The notes under the pieces were generated by a model. That model did not search any database. It was not told the DNA's origin and worked only from the letters and a program-made list of their open reading frames with translations. This document shows, piece after piece, positions 1-10,103 of a stretch of 64,000 bases of DNA. Within the stretch, counting starts at the first letter, position 1. The number at the start of each line of letters is the position of its first letter. The translations under genes and the position numbers were made by a program. Source of the stretch: Chondrus crispus (Eukaryota > Rhodophyta > Florideophyceae > Gigartinales > Gigartinaceae); assembly GCF_000350225.1 (NCBI RefSeq), contig NW_005179127.1, forward strand, positions 1 through 64,000, written 5' to 3'.

Positions 1-1011
1 GCATTCGGCCCACGCGCTCACGCCGTACGCCACCGCGTCGACCTCCAAGCCGTTCCACCCCGCCGCCCGCAGCCGCGCCTCCACGCCGCGGTACAGCCGC
101 CCGCTCTCCTTGCTCGCGGGGTCGCCGACGTAGTGGAACAGCCGCGCGCCCTTCCTGCACACGCGCCGCAGCGCGGCGTACATCTCCGCGGAGTAGAGCT
201 CGCCGCCCAGGCCCATGGCGGGCGGGTCGTGCACCACCACGTCGAACCGCCCGGCCTCCATCGCTTGCACCACTTCCACGGCGTCGCCCACCACGCGCTC
301 GATCTTCCCCCCCGCAAACACCTCCGCCGACCACGGGTTGCGCCGCCCGACCTCCACCACCATCGCGTCCCTCTCCACCGTCACCACGCGCCGCACCGCC
401 GCCGCGCGCCCCGCCGCCACCGCCGTGTACCCCAGCCCGGTGCACACGTCCAGCACGTCCCCGCGCAGACACTCCGCCCCGACCGCCCGCATCTTCGCCT
501 CCGTGTCCGCCCACGGCTCGGTCCCGCGCATGCGGTGCATCCCGAACCCGCCGATCACCACCGTCGGCGCCTTCCCCCTGGCCACGGGCAGCAGCGACAC
601 GGCCCGCCCGGTCTCCTCGCTCAGCCCTGCGATCTTCCTCGCCTGCGTCTCCCCGTCGCTAAAGCACTCGTACGCCCCGGCGCGTCCCTTCTTGCACATC
701 TTGCGCAGCTCCTCCCACGTCGCCGCGACGCGTCCGTCCGCGCCGGGCGCCGCGATCCCGTCCGCGAGCACGCGCACGCTCTCCAGCCGCCGCTTGCCGA
801 TGTCCACCGAGAACCCGCCCGTGGCCTCGAACGTCGCCCCCGCGCGCGCGTGCGCCCGCAGACGCAGCAGGTCCTTCGCCTCGAAGTGCGACAGCACGAA
901 CGCCACGGAGGCGTCCGTCGCGCTGCACGTCCAGCGCGCCGCGTGCACGCCGCGCCGCCCCCGGAAAGCCTCCGCGCCCACCCCGGGGAGGAACGCTCTC
1001 ACGGGACGCAT
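1..1011 (-). CDS. SAM-dependent methyltransferase, archaeal COG2521-like, 3' end off window
   Basis: Reading the minus strand from the ATG at 1011-1009 gives 337 codons without a stop before the left edge, so the C-terminus is missing. Residues 187-194 (LDVCTGLG) form the glycine-rich SAM-binding motif I, VTVERD at 210-215 the acidic end of strand 2, HDPP at 261-264 motif IV, and FHYVGDP at 292-298 a late conserved block. The run of HDPP, ELYS, Y, then FHYVGDP is what I recall of the predicted archaeal methyltransferases grouped as COG2521. The N-terminal 150 residues are not recognised. The substrate is unknown; HDPP-type motif IV occurs in RNA and protein amino-group methylases. Third codon positions are almost all G or C, and the GC-rich block stops abruptly near 1100, unlike the next 3 kb. 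Open frames on the plus strand here are shadows of this codon bias. The assignment to the methyltransferase fold is firm, the subfamily less so. Confidence 0.8.
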   Translation of the reverse strand, partial: MRPVRAFLPGVGAEAFRGRRGVHAARWTCSATDASVAFVLSHFEAKDLLRLRAHARAGATFEATGGFSVDIGKRRLESVRVLADGIAAPGADGRVAATWEELRKMCKKGRAGAYECFSDGETQARKIAGLSEETGRAVSLLPVARGKAPTVVIGGFGMHRMRGTEPWADTEAKMRAVGAECLRGDVLDVCTGLGYTAVAAGRAAAVRRVVTVERDAMVVEVGRRNPWSAEVFAGGKIERVVGDAVEVVQAMEAGRFDVVVHDPPAMGLGGELYSAEMYAALRRVCRKGARLFHYVGDPASKESGRLYRGVEARLRAAGWNGLEVDAVAYGVSAWAEC

Positions 1012-1304
1012 CTCTCGCTTGCGGTGCGGGCGCGGAGCACCGCGAGAAGCCCCGCTGCCGAAGCTTGAGCTGCCCGCCCGATCACTCGCCGCGGAGCTGA
1101 GCTGAGATACCTACACGTGGCAGATTATGTGAACAGGTATGACCGGCCGTGACCACGGTTTCGTGCGCCGTGGACCACTGGTGCTCGCACCCAATGAAAA
1201 TGCTCGAAACGTTACAGGAAAATCTGCAGGCAAATATCTATCTGAAAGTATCTTGGAAAGGTCGCGCCATTGCTGAACGGATACTGCGCGGTGCCTCATA
1301 CGCC

Positions 1305-1530
1305 GGCGCGACTCGTCAGAAGGACTAGACTCGTCAGAAGCCTTGTGCAGCCAGAGTATCGTATTGCATAGGTACAATACCCTTAGGGTACCAAGTTAGG
1401 GTACTGTACGGCGCGACTCATCAGAAGCCTCGGTGCGGTTAGAGTACCAAGGGTACTGTACGGTACCCGGGTACCCTTGGTACAGGTACGGCGCGACTCC
1501 TCAGAAGCCTCGGTGCAGCTACAAGTAGTG
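1305..1530. repeat. Three-unit imperfect tandem repeat with GTACCC inverted repeats
   Basis: The word GGCGCGACTC followed by TCAGAAG recurs at 1305, 1410 and 1490, each time leading into a similar CCTCGGTGCAG tract, giving spacings of 105 and 80 bases. Between the units are GGTACC-rich inverted repeats, for example TACCAAGGGTAC at 1445-1456 facing GTACCCTTGGTA at 1471-1482. The same GTACCCTTGGTA word appears again near 2266, and an inverted GTACCCTT / AAGGGTAC pair near 1772. Confidence 0.75.
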
Positions 1531-1904
1531 TACCGCACAGGTGTCCGCTTTCCAGACTCATTAATCTGTACCCATAGAAAAAATCGCCTGACCACGTAAC
1601 GGCAACGGCCGCCGTTCGCGCCAGACCCATCATTTCGCCGGAGGTGGAGTGCCGTCGTGTCCGCGATATCGCCCTGTGCAATACTGCAACTCCCGAACGG
1701 GAGCACAACGCACACTCAAATCAAATCTCTACTGCGGAATGCCGCACCAGCGTAACGACGCAAAGGCTCATGTACCCTTTGAAGGGTACACTGACAGCGC
1801 CGGGGATTCTGCGCCTGCGAAAAGACAAGAATACATCATCGATGCCCCACTGTCTGTGTTGCGTGTGTGACAGAGGCCCGACATGGACAGAGGCGAGAGA
1901 GGGA

Positions 1905-2090
1905 CAGCGGGTGCTCTCCGTTGAGGCTGGGAGGCATAAATGTTATGGCTTGCCCTAACACAAAGGGGCAGCGGGTGCTCTCCGTTGAGGCTGGGGGGCA
2001 TAAATGTTATGGCTTGCCCTAACACAAAGGGGCAGCGGGTGCTCTCCGTTGAGGGTGCGGGGGCCTGTGGCTTGCCCTAACACAGCAACG
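1905..2090. repeat. 64-bp tandem repeat, about 2.8 copies
   Basis: Units begin CAGCGGGTGCTCTCCGTTGA at 1905, 1969 and 2033, exactly 64 bases apart. The first two are nearly identical; the third is diverged and shortened and ends near CTAACACAG at about 2086. No coding function is apparent. Confidence 0.9.
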
Positions 2091-2757
2091 TTCCGCCTTC
2101 GTTCGGCCTTCGTTCACGCCCCCACCTTGGACTGGCAGGAGATGTAAGCAGCCCGATCGGGTCATCTCACATTCTGACTGATATAAGCACATATGAGTTA
2201 CAAATCAATTCTACCACCCGTTCACTCTGGTCAACTAGCAATCGCTCTTGGGTCAAGCTTGTGCAGTACCCTTGGTACCCTGCAGTATCGTTCACAATGC
2301 TCGCCAATTTCTTCATTTTCCCGTTCAAACATCCAAGTCTTGATACCTCTACAAATTATTTACGAATTTTTGCAAAAAGGACAGAACCGACACAACTTGC
2401 TTCAACACACAATACTGCACCATCCCCTCTACAAGTACACTCCACACGACCTGGAAGCTGTAGCGACAAATGCACAAGGCCTTCCCCCCCAATATATCGA
2501 ATACACCGTATGCTCCAGCCTGGGAGTCTCCAACTACGCGCCTCGCAGGGGCCATTTGAAGAGACACACGAGATGCACCACCAGATAAAGACGTTCACCA
2601 CTAACACAACATCTTCCCTATCACGCGGATAAACCCTGCCGCCCCAGGACACCGAGAGTAGGACAGAGAGCGTAGCCCTCGAATGCACCAAGCATGCATA
2701 GCCAACTTGTGCATAACCAACTTGTGCTCGTTGAGCACCAAACCTCCCCCCCGTTTC

Positions 2758-2817
2758 TGATCGAAACGCTCCACTAACAATAGCACCACTGCTATTGTTA
2801 GTGGAGCGTTTCGATCA
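2758..2817. repeat. Perfect 27-bp inverted repeat (hairpin), 6-base loop
   Basis: Bases 2758-2784 are the exact reverse complement of 2791-2817, with the six-base loop ACCACT. The arm begins TGATCGAAACGCTCCACTAA. A third copy of the inner word GCTATTGTTAG occurs at about 2854. There is no coding frame around it. A transcript of either strand would fold into a 27-bp duplex, so it could be a small-RNA precursor, or the remains of a fold-back transposon; the sequence does not decide. Confidence 0.85.
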
Positions 2818-4528
2818 CCCCAGAGTCTGCGCGTGCAGAGCTTGCGCGTGCCCATGCTATTGTTAGCATTAAAAATGACCACCATATGGCACTGCAATGT
2901 TGCTCCGCAAAATATCCCATTGCCTTTTGCGAAACATCCTTATGCGAACCATCCAAGAAATCATATAAACCCCCTGGTGTTTTCTGTGCCAATCTGCCCA
3001 TGGGCCGCCAACGGTCAACCCCCGAGCTATCACGACCAATTGCCCGGCCAAGCAGCCAGCCGAATGCCCCTCCCGCAATCTAGTCCTCACCGATTCCCAC
3101 AAAACCCTCACCACGTTCCACATTCACGCTCAACCACTGTCGTTGCGACATGCCATGTCTAAGCAGTGTGGGGGAGTTCATCACAACAATTGCCAAACGA
3201 AACAATAGCGAGATTACGCAAACAGAAATCTGCAATATGCCACACCCTTCATTGGACTATATTGTATACCATAGCAGATGCGTTGTGGCATGCGCAATTG
3301 CGTCCTTCCGATGGAACTAGAGCTCCCGAATGCTATCACAGTGACGTGGAAAGCAAATACTGTAGATGTGCGAGTAGCAAAGAAAGGACGCCAGAAAGGC
3401 CTTGCATCACGGAAACGCTCCTCGCCAATAAACCCCCGCTTCCGGTATGAGGAGGAAAACAAAAAACAATTTAGCTAAAAGCTCATAAACTTTTGCATCA
3501 TGCCCTTGTCCCCGCTGCCCTTGCGGAACAGAATCTTGGGGCGTAAAAAGACTCAGGGGATCTAGTCCTGTATTGGTGGTTCTTTCTCTCATCATCTAGC
3601 TAGTGTCACACAACGTGCGTGAAAGCAATTTTGGCACATGCGAACTCGCTTTTGCAGTTAGAAACTTATCTCAATACTGTGCCGACCCTCGGGAGCCGCA
3701 TCGGACAGGTGTCAGACGGGGTTTCTGGAAGACTCGCTTTCTGCAAACAGGGAAAATGTTCGAGGTCATCCATTTCTACTTACAGATTTTCACTATGTCT
3801 TTGCCACCAATCTCCGCATCGTCTGTTGCTTCGCAATAAAATTAGCCTAGGCTGCACAAATTCATCTTTTTATTGCTGAAACTTGCATGGGCTGTTTCGG
3901 AATACCGTGCCGAGACACGAACTAGGAATGAGCGAGTATCACATTTCGCCACCTGTGCCCTTCAAAGTCTGTGAAAGGATATCTGGCGTCCTTTTTCGCC
4001 GCCTTTATCGTTGCTCAATTCACATAAAGAACCATCTTTTATAGGTCTAGCTAGAAACTGGTGTGAAATGTGTTCTAAATCAGGCAAACTAGTTAGCCGT
4101 GGAGGATTGCAGTCGTGCAACAGTTTTATAGATATTCTGTGCCTCCACAGTTTACTGGAGGATTTGGTTTCCAAAACACCGCCCCTTGGAGAAATAACGA
4201 CTACGCGTCGTTCACACGCTCTCCACTAAACTGGAAACCATCTTCGCATGTCCAACCCTCACGATGCACTCCACGGTGCAGGGTGTGCCCCAGTATGATT
4301 AATTGTATTCACACGTGTACAACAAATCACTGCATCGCAATTGGATGGTGCCGCATTGAAGCGTCCCATCATTTCAGATCTCGGAGGGTCAACGCCACCA
4401 CCATGGCGACGCAGTCCCCATCTCTGCGGAACCCAACACACCACACACCTTTTTCGTTAGCGTGGGCAACATCCGCCTAAGATTGTCTTCCGTTTCCCGA
4501 GGAAAGAAGGGATTGAACGAAGTCCGCT

Positions 4529-5695
4529 ATGACTTCATCCGTTGGCTTTGTGGATGTCTTGCCGTTTCGGAGTCCTGCCCTGCCTTCTTTTTCGCTGTCA
4601 AAACAGACGTGCCAGAAAAGACCTTCGCGCTTGCATAACCTGCGGATTTACATGGATACAATTAGGCCTCCCATAGTCCGAATCCCACCTGAACTTAAAT
4701 CCGTTCGCGTCCTTGGGCTGGGCATGTCAGGCGTAGACATCTTGGCCACAGTCGATGGATACCCAAAGCCCGACGATAAGGTTCGCACGACTAGCGTCTC
4801 CGTACTCGGTGGAGGCAACACCGCGAACACACTGACGGCAGTGCGACGATTGGGCATGCCTTGTGCTCTCGTATCGAAAGTGGGGAAAGATATGTATGGT
4901 AGCGCCGCGATTCAAGAATTACAAGGTGATGGCGTTGACACCAGTCTAGTTTTGGCGAAAGAAGGTGTCAACACCTCATTCACATACGTTATTGTCGATA
5001 CCAAGAATGATACGAGAACGTGCATCTCGACCGCGAGCAACGAAGATCTATTGGTAAGTGAAATTGATGAATCCATGTTGGACAACGCCTCCTTGGTCGT
5101 CCTCGATGGTAGGCACACTTTGGCAGCTTTACAACTCGCAAAGTTTGCCAAAAACAGAGGTATTCCGATACTACTGGATGTCGAACGTGAACGACCTTAT
5201 ATACGGGATCTCCTTCCGTATGCTGATTACATTGTCACGAACAGCGTCTATCCTTTCGTATTTTCCCCTGGTGCAACCGGAAAAGTCGATGCGATGGAAA
5301 TGCTTCTTGAGGCATGCGATGCCAAGATGGTGATCACCACTCTGGGATCATCGGGCAGCATCATGGTTCAACGGGAGAACGATCGAGAGAAGGGTAACGG
5401 GTTTGACATGATCGTGCGAAGTACGGTAGTTCAATCGCACAGGAACTCCAAATCGTATGAGGTGATCAAATGTCCAGCCCAGCCAGTTCAGAAGATCGTA
5501 GATTCGACGGGAGCTGGGGATGCATTCATCGGAGGTGTCATCTACGGAATCGTGACCAACATGTCTCATGAACGAATGCTTTGTCTTGCCTCCCGAGTAG
5601 CAGCCAAGAAGCTTGGTGAGATCGGAGCCCGGGCGGGGCTCCCCAGGCGGGAAGACATCGCGCCGACTCTTCTCGTCTCAATCCCCAGTCTGTAA
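4529..5695 (+). CDS. PfkB-family carbohydrate kinase (ribokinase/fructokinase fold)
   Basis: 388 codons, one open frame. This ribokinase-superfamily enzyme phosphorylates a sugar or nucleoside with ATP. GGGNTANTLTAVRRLG at about 94-109 matches the first pfkB signature (substrate side) and DSTGAGDAF at 325-333 the second, with D331 the catalytic base and the GAG anion hole before it. VLGLGMSGVD near residue 61 is the usual first strand of the fold. The first 41 residues, before Met42, are rich in Ser, Arg and Lys and poor in acids, as in an organelle transit peptide; Met42 (4652) is an alternative cytosolic start, since the fold begins only at about residue 58. Closest in style to plant and algal pfkB proteins of unknown substrate, so no symbol is given. 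Stop is TAA at 5693-5695. Confidence 0.9.
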   Translation: MTSSVGFVDVLPFRSPALPSFSLSKQTCQKRPSRLHNLRIYMDTIRPPIVRIPPELKSVRVLGLGMSGVDILATVDGYPKPDDKVRTTSVSVLGGGNTANTLTAVRRLGMPCALVSKVGKDMYGSAAIQELQGDGVDTSLVLAKEGVNTSFTYVIVDTKNDTRTCISTASNEDLLVSEIDESMLDNASLVVLDGRHTLAALQLAKFAKNRGIPILLDVERERPYIRDLLPYADYIVTNSVYPFVFSPGATGKVDAMEMLLEACDAKMVITTLGSSGSIMVQRENDREKGNGFDMIVRSTVVQSHRNSKSYEVIKCPAQPVQKIVDSTGAGDAFIGGVIYGIVTNMSHERMLCLASRVAAKKLGEIGARAGLPRREDIAPTLLVSIPSL

Positions 5696-6494
5696 CGTTA
5701 AGCAAAGCTTTCTTGGCAGTTCTTGGAAAGCTATTTTAGATTCCCTGTGACGCTGTGCACTTGTTCAACATAGTGTCAACTTGGGAATCTCGTGGTTTCA
5801 AGTGTCATGTTAACAATGAGCAGCAACACATGCTATTTTCGGCATCTTACTGCAGTTGCGACTATCACAACTGCAGTAGGGTGCCGAGAGCGACTACCAT
5901 TATGAAGGAAAGGCCGGCGTGATCGTCATGCATGCGTCGGTATGTGCAGTACAGAGGCATGTCGATTTGACAGTGCATGTTGGAATCGGAGTAGCAGATG
6001 ACTTAATGGCGTCGGCGAAATCGCGCGATCGTGGGGATCGAATCCTCACATGTAGCTTGCGCCGTTAGGATACCGCCAAACCCCGTCGTATTTACATGAC
6101 CGCCCGACATGCTGACGATGTTCGCGACTGTATTACATCCTACACGCATCTAAAAAGGCAATCTCAAAAAGTTCTTAGCAGCTCCTCTGCCCAGTCCACT
6201 CCGTATGAATGAGCGGCGTGAGTGGACACAAGAATATCTAACTTGGAAAGCGGGAAAGTGGAAGCTCGCAGGATGTTTGCTCTCCCCTCGTGTGCCAAGA
6301 GTTGGAGACTCAGAGTATACGCTCGCAGGAACAGGGGCACTGACGCAAAACAACAACAAAACCGACGTAATGAGTGACAGACGGGATCGGAGAGGTGTTT
6401 AACACGTAACCATTGCAGCTATCTCACTACGGTACACCATAACGAGGCATGACTCAAGGCTACCGCCTCCACGTTGGGAAGATGAGCCTCGACG
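5696..6494. other. Intergenic, pfkB to PHD gene
   Basis: About 800 bases between the 3' ends of two convergent genes. It contains an imperfect hairpin (5840-5886) and a tRNA T-arm-like stretch at 6031-6049 that I could not extend into a full tRNA. No coding frame is supported. Confidence 0.6.
5840..5886. repeat. 19-bp hairpin downstream of the pfkB gene
   Basis: 5840-5858 pairs with 5868-5886 around a 9-base loop; two of the 19 pairs would be G-U wobbles in RNA. It lies about 145 bases after the pfkB stop codon, so it may be in the 3' untranslated region as a processing or stability element. Confidence 0.65.
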
Positions 6495-7421
6495 TCACGG
6501 GGCGGGCGGGAGGGACTTTCTGATTCGGGTCTTGTTCCGTTGTTTTCGATGCAATGAGGCACGAGTGTTTCTTTTCATTTGCGAGGCGCAGTTCTGTAGT
6601 TGCTTACTGATGACAGCTTCCAGGGAATCTTGCGAACAGCGCAAGGAGTTCATAGCGTGGGCGTTCCCAAGGCGGGCTGCCAATGGGGCGAGATCACGGG
6701 ACAAGTTGGAAAGGTAGATTCTTCGCTTGAGGATGCTTTCCTGAGATACGCTTTTGAAGACGGGAACGCGGTCGAGAACGTTCAAGTGTGAAGAAGGGGA
6801 GACGGAAGGTTGCGGGGGTTTCCGAAGCCTTTTGTTTGCGGGTAATGAGTGAACGGGTCGGGACGCAAGGTTAGTGTGGCAGTTGGTGTTATCTAATGCT
6901 TGAAGCGGGATCGGCAGGGTGGGTTGAGCGAATGTGAAAGTGACTACGGGGGCCGGAAGGTCCAACAGCTTAATTCGAAGCTTTGGGGGTAGATGCGGAC
7001 GGGTCTCGATGTCTTCGGTGACCTGACGCAATGATGCAACGGCAGTTGCCCGAAGATGGGCAGTGTGGTTGCGATATCTGGTGCAGTTGGGACAGTGCCA
7101 CTCCCCCTTTGGAACTGGGCTAGGGATTGGGACGAGACAGTTGATGTGAAAGGCACGATCACAATCATCGCACAGCAAAATTTGTCCACCTGATTTCTGT
7201 CCCATGCACGTGCGACATCGGTCGTCGAGGCCGTCAAAGCGCTCGTGGTCGAGTGGCTTACTAGGATTGCGCCGTTGCTCGCGCACGGAAAGAAAGGGGG
7301 CGTCGGCGATGTTATGGTAGGTCTCGATGAGGCAATCGCCGACGATGACGGTTGGGGGGACGTCGATGGGGAGAGAGGAGGGCGTGAAAGCCATGACGCG
7401 AGTGTGGGAGGCCCACGCCAT
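6495..7421 (-). CDS. PHD-finger protein
   Basis: 308 codons, minus strand. Residues 69-113 form a complete PHD zinc finger with the Cys4-His-Cys3 ligand set: C69, C72, C84, C87, H92, C95, C110 and C113, including LLCDDCDRAFH and WHCPNC. PHD fingers read the methylation state of histone H3 tails, so a nuclear chromatin role is likely. The rest is not recognised; the C-terminal 80 residues are basic and rich in Ser, Lys and Arg (IRKSLPPAP at the end), as in a nuclear localisation region. Start: ATG at 7421; Met10 (ATG at 7394) is an equally good alternative. Upstream exons cannot be excluded because the region up to 7800 is open in other frames. The gene is divergent from PP5. Confidence 0.8.
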   Translation of the reverse strand: MAWASHTRVMAFTPSSLPIDVPPTVIVGDCLIETYHNIADAPFLSVREQRRNPSKPLDHERFDGLDDRCRTCMGQKSGGQILLCDDCDRAFHINCLVPIPSPVPKGEWHCPNCTRYRNHTAHLRATAVASLRQVTEDIETRPHLPPKLRIKLLDLPAPVVTFTFAQPTLPIPLQALDNTNCHTNLASRPVHSLPANKRLRKPPQPSVSPSSHLNVLDRVPVFKSVSQESILKRRIYLSNLSRDLAPLAARLGNAHAMNSLRCSQDSLEAVISKQLQNCASQMKRNTRASLHRKQRNKTRIRKSLPPAP

Positions 7422-8490
7422 CGACCTTTGGGATAATGTGGAGGACGGGAGGGAAGAGTAGGGTAGTGCGGTAGTGCGAGATGGAAAGGATCTTGGGAGA
7501 CGCGATGGCCATGGTCGTCGGGGCGGGCGGACGGCGGCGGTGAGTTAGAGCACGTAGTGGCGGGGTGAGGAGCTAAGTTGTAAGGTGCGCGGGGGCGCCA
7601 GCGACTTGCGAAGTTGAGGGCAGCGGCGCAAATGCGTTGGACCTCTGCGGGGGCGGCGCGGGGCAGCAGTGGGGGCTGCGGCTGGACAGAGCGGGGCGTG
7701 AGGGGCGGGATGTTGTGCACGCAAGCAAGCGAGAAATTAGGAAATTTATGAGGTGGTGGCGCGTGCGGGACGCGTCGTAATACAAGCCCTGCGCGACGTG
7801 GCAAATGGCTGTGCCATAGTCGTCTCCCCTCAGCAACGCGGACACAACCGGCGCGTGTGGGTCACCGCGCGCGTAGCGCCCCCGCTGGTCCCGCTCTTCT
7901 TGCTCCCCGCCTCGAACTGGGCAACTGCCAGGACCGCTTCACGTTTCTATGCCGAAACTCGCATCCAATTACAGATCACCGCCTCCAGAAACTGTCCTGG
8001 ACTTGAATCTGAGGTTAATCTCTTCCGGACACGTGCCGCTTCCACATTTGTCCCCGCTCCCATCAAAAAACCACTGAAATAGCGCCAAGTGTACGCTCTT
8101 GAATGTGCCCCAAAAAGCGCAGTTTATCATTTGATCCGCCCCCCCTGTCGTCTTCGCACTTTTTCGTGCCGCCGCCCGTCCCCCGAGTCTACTGTACTCA
8201 ACAATTCCCCCTCCCCTGCAACACTTCCAGAAACGCAACCATCTCACATATTTCTCTCCATTTCGAGTGTACTTCTCACCTTCACTCCTTCACACAGTTC
8301 CAACTACTCCCCCCCCCCCCCATTCCGTCCCCCGTCGTCCTCTCACCCATCATTCCTCCGTCTCAACGTGCCTGCGCTCTTCCCCCACTCTCTCTCATCC
8401 ATCTCGTCCAGCAGGTTGTGCCCACCGCCCCTGCGGTGCAACACCTCCAACCATCTGCGCCTTCCTGTCCTCATTCCACACCCCTTCCCA
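7422..8490. promoter_or_regulatory. Divergent promoter region, PHD gene / PP5, with pyrimidine-rich leader
   Basis: 1.07 kb separates the two divergent start codons. The PP5-proximal part (about 8144-8490) is strongly pyrimidine-rich on the plus strand, with C runs of up to ten bases near 8301 and many TC tracts, ending at the PP5 ATG. A similar TC-rich leader lies just before the U1-70K-like start at 63239, so this may be a common leader or initiator style in this genome. No clear TATA box is seen. Open frames within it look like low-complexity artefacts. Confidence 0.5.
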
Positions 8491-10103
8491 ATGACGTCCA
8501 TCGTAGACCAGATCAAGGCCAAGGCCAACGACGCCTTTAAGTCGAACCGCTTCGCCGACGCCGCTGGGCTCTACACATGGGCCATCGACCATGCCATCGA
8601 GACGAACGCCGACGGCAAGGTCAAAGCTGTCCTCTATAGCAATCGTTCCGCCACCAGTATCAAACTTGAGCAATATGGCTATGCCATCATCGATGCCACT
8701 GCCGCTATCGAGATGAATCCCGGTTACGTGAAGGGCTACTACCGCAGAGCCGGCGCTCAATTTGCACTCACCAAGTACAAGGAGGCAAAGAAGGATTACG
8801 CCCTTATCATCAAGATGCTCCCGGGCGACAAAGACGCTCTCCTCAAACTGAAAGAATGTGACAAGCGCATCCGCGAAATTGCTTTTGCGAAAGCCATTGA
8901 GAGTGATTCTTTGAGGGTTAGCGTCTGCGACACCGTTGATGTCGCCACCATCACCGTCGATGATTCCTACTCTGGTCCCCGGATACAGGATGACGGCGTT
9001 GTAACCGAGGACTTTATCCACTCCTTGGTGGATGCCTTCAAAGCCCAAAAGACCCTGCATCTCAAGTATGCCATGAGCATCATTCTCGCTGCCAAGAAAA
9101 TCATGGACGCATTGCCAAATATCGTCGAGATCCCGGTCAATGCAGCCGATACGATTACGGTGTGCGGCGATGTCCACGGCCAGTACTATGATCTCACAAA
9201 CGCGATTTTTAAGGAGAATGGCATGCCGTCCGCTACCAACCCTTACGTATTTAACGGCGATTTTGTTGATAGGGGCTCGTTCAGCGTCGAGGTTATTTTA
9301 ACTCTGTTGGCCATCAAAGTCTGGTGTCCAGAGGCTATTCATCTAACTCGCGGTAATCATGAATCCCAAAATATGAACCGCATCTACGGTTTCCAGGGCG
9401 AGGTTCAAGCCAAGTATACCAACACTGTCTTCAGTCTATTCTCGGAATTCTTCCAAAGCCTTCCCCTTGCCTTTATTCTTGACGGCTCTGGTGAGAAGGA
9501 TGGTCGCAAGGCCTTCATCGTCCATGGAGGCCTGTTCTCAAAGGACGGTGTTACCCTAGATGAAATTAACCAAATCAACCGAAATTGTGAGCCGGACTCG
9601 GGTATCATGTCAGAAATGCTCTGGAGTGATCCCCAAGACCAGAACGGCTGGGGCGTTTCCAAACGCGGTATTGGCGTTGCTTTCGGTCCAGATGTTACCC
9701 ATCGCTTTCTGGACAACAACGGGCTGGACATCATTGTTCGATCCCATGAAATGAAAGACAAAGGCTATGAGGTCCAAGCAGAAGGACGACTAATTACAAT
9801 TTTCTCGGCTCCCAACTACTGTGATCAGATGGGGAACCAAGGGGCATTCATCAAGTTTGACCACAAGATGGAACCCAAGTTTGTCCAGTTCTCAGCTGTC
9901 CCGGTAAGTCACTCTTTTACACCAACGTCGCACCTTGTTTCTACGGTTGTTTTGCCGCCAGAAAGACATTTTTGTAAATGTCATGAAAATCTAACTCTCC
10001 CATTATCTCACTATCAATGTGTGTGTTTTTTGTCATTTTCCAACAGCACCCTGAAATACGGCCCATGCAATACGCTCCGAATGTAATGATGGGTGGGCAG
10101 TGA
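8491..10103 (+). CDS. PPP5C: Serine/threonine protein phosphatase 5 (TPR-PP5), one intron
   Basis: Two exons, 8491-9903 and 10047-10103, joined across a GTAAGT...CAACAG intron (9904-10046); product about 489 residues, against about 499 for human PP5. Residues 1-115 are the N-terminal TPR domain (helical pairs such as ANDAFKSNRFADAAGLYTWAI) that binds Hsp90 and blocks the active site. The catalytic PPP domain carries all metal motifs: GDVHG (226-230), GDFVDRG (256-262), GNHE (288-291), then HGG, RSHE and SAPNYCD. The second exon supplies HPEIRPMQYAP, the conserved PP5 tail, which confirms the splice; without it the frame would read into unrelated residues. The ATG at 8491 is chosen because the TPR begins there; the open frame extends 134 codons upstream but that part is low-complexity leader. 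Confidence 0.95.

Larger units (their letters stand above)
1012..4528. other. Gene-free stretch, about 3.5 kb
   Basis: No open frame here looks like a known protein and none has convincing codon bias; the longest are about 120-130 codons and overlap each other in several frames. GC content is lower than in the methyltransferase block. The stretch holds two tandem repeat families, several short GGTACC-centred inverted repeats and one long perfect hairpin, listed separately. About 2100-2700 and 2820-4500 show nothing recognisable. Confidence 0.6.

Noticed and set aside
133-1105. Two long plus-strand open frames opposite the methyltransferase
   Set aside because: They exist only because the minus-strand gene uses G or C at nearly every third position; their proteins are low-complexity His/Arg/Pro-rich and match nothing.
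6031-6049. tRNA gene suggested by GGATCGAATCC in a 5-bp stem
   Set aside because: The T-arm is good (one base from the B-box consensus), but no matching acceptor, D-arm or anticodon arm can be folded upstream. At most a relic or chance.
8089-8490. 134-codon N-terminal extension of PP5
   Set aside because: The open frame continues upstream, but it is pyrimidine-rich leader coding for Ser/Pro runs, and the PP5 family starts with the TPR domain found directly after the ATG at 8491.
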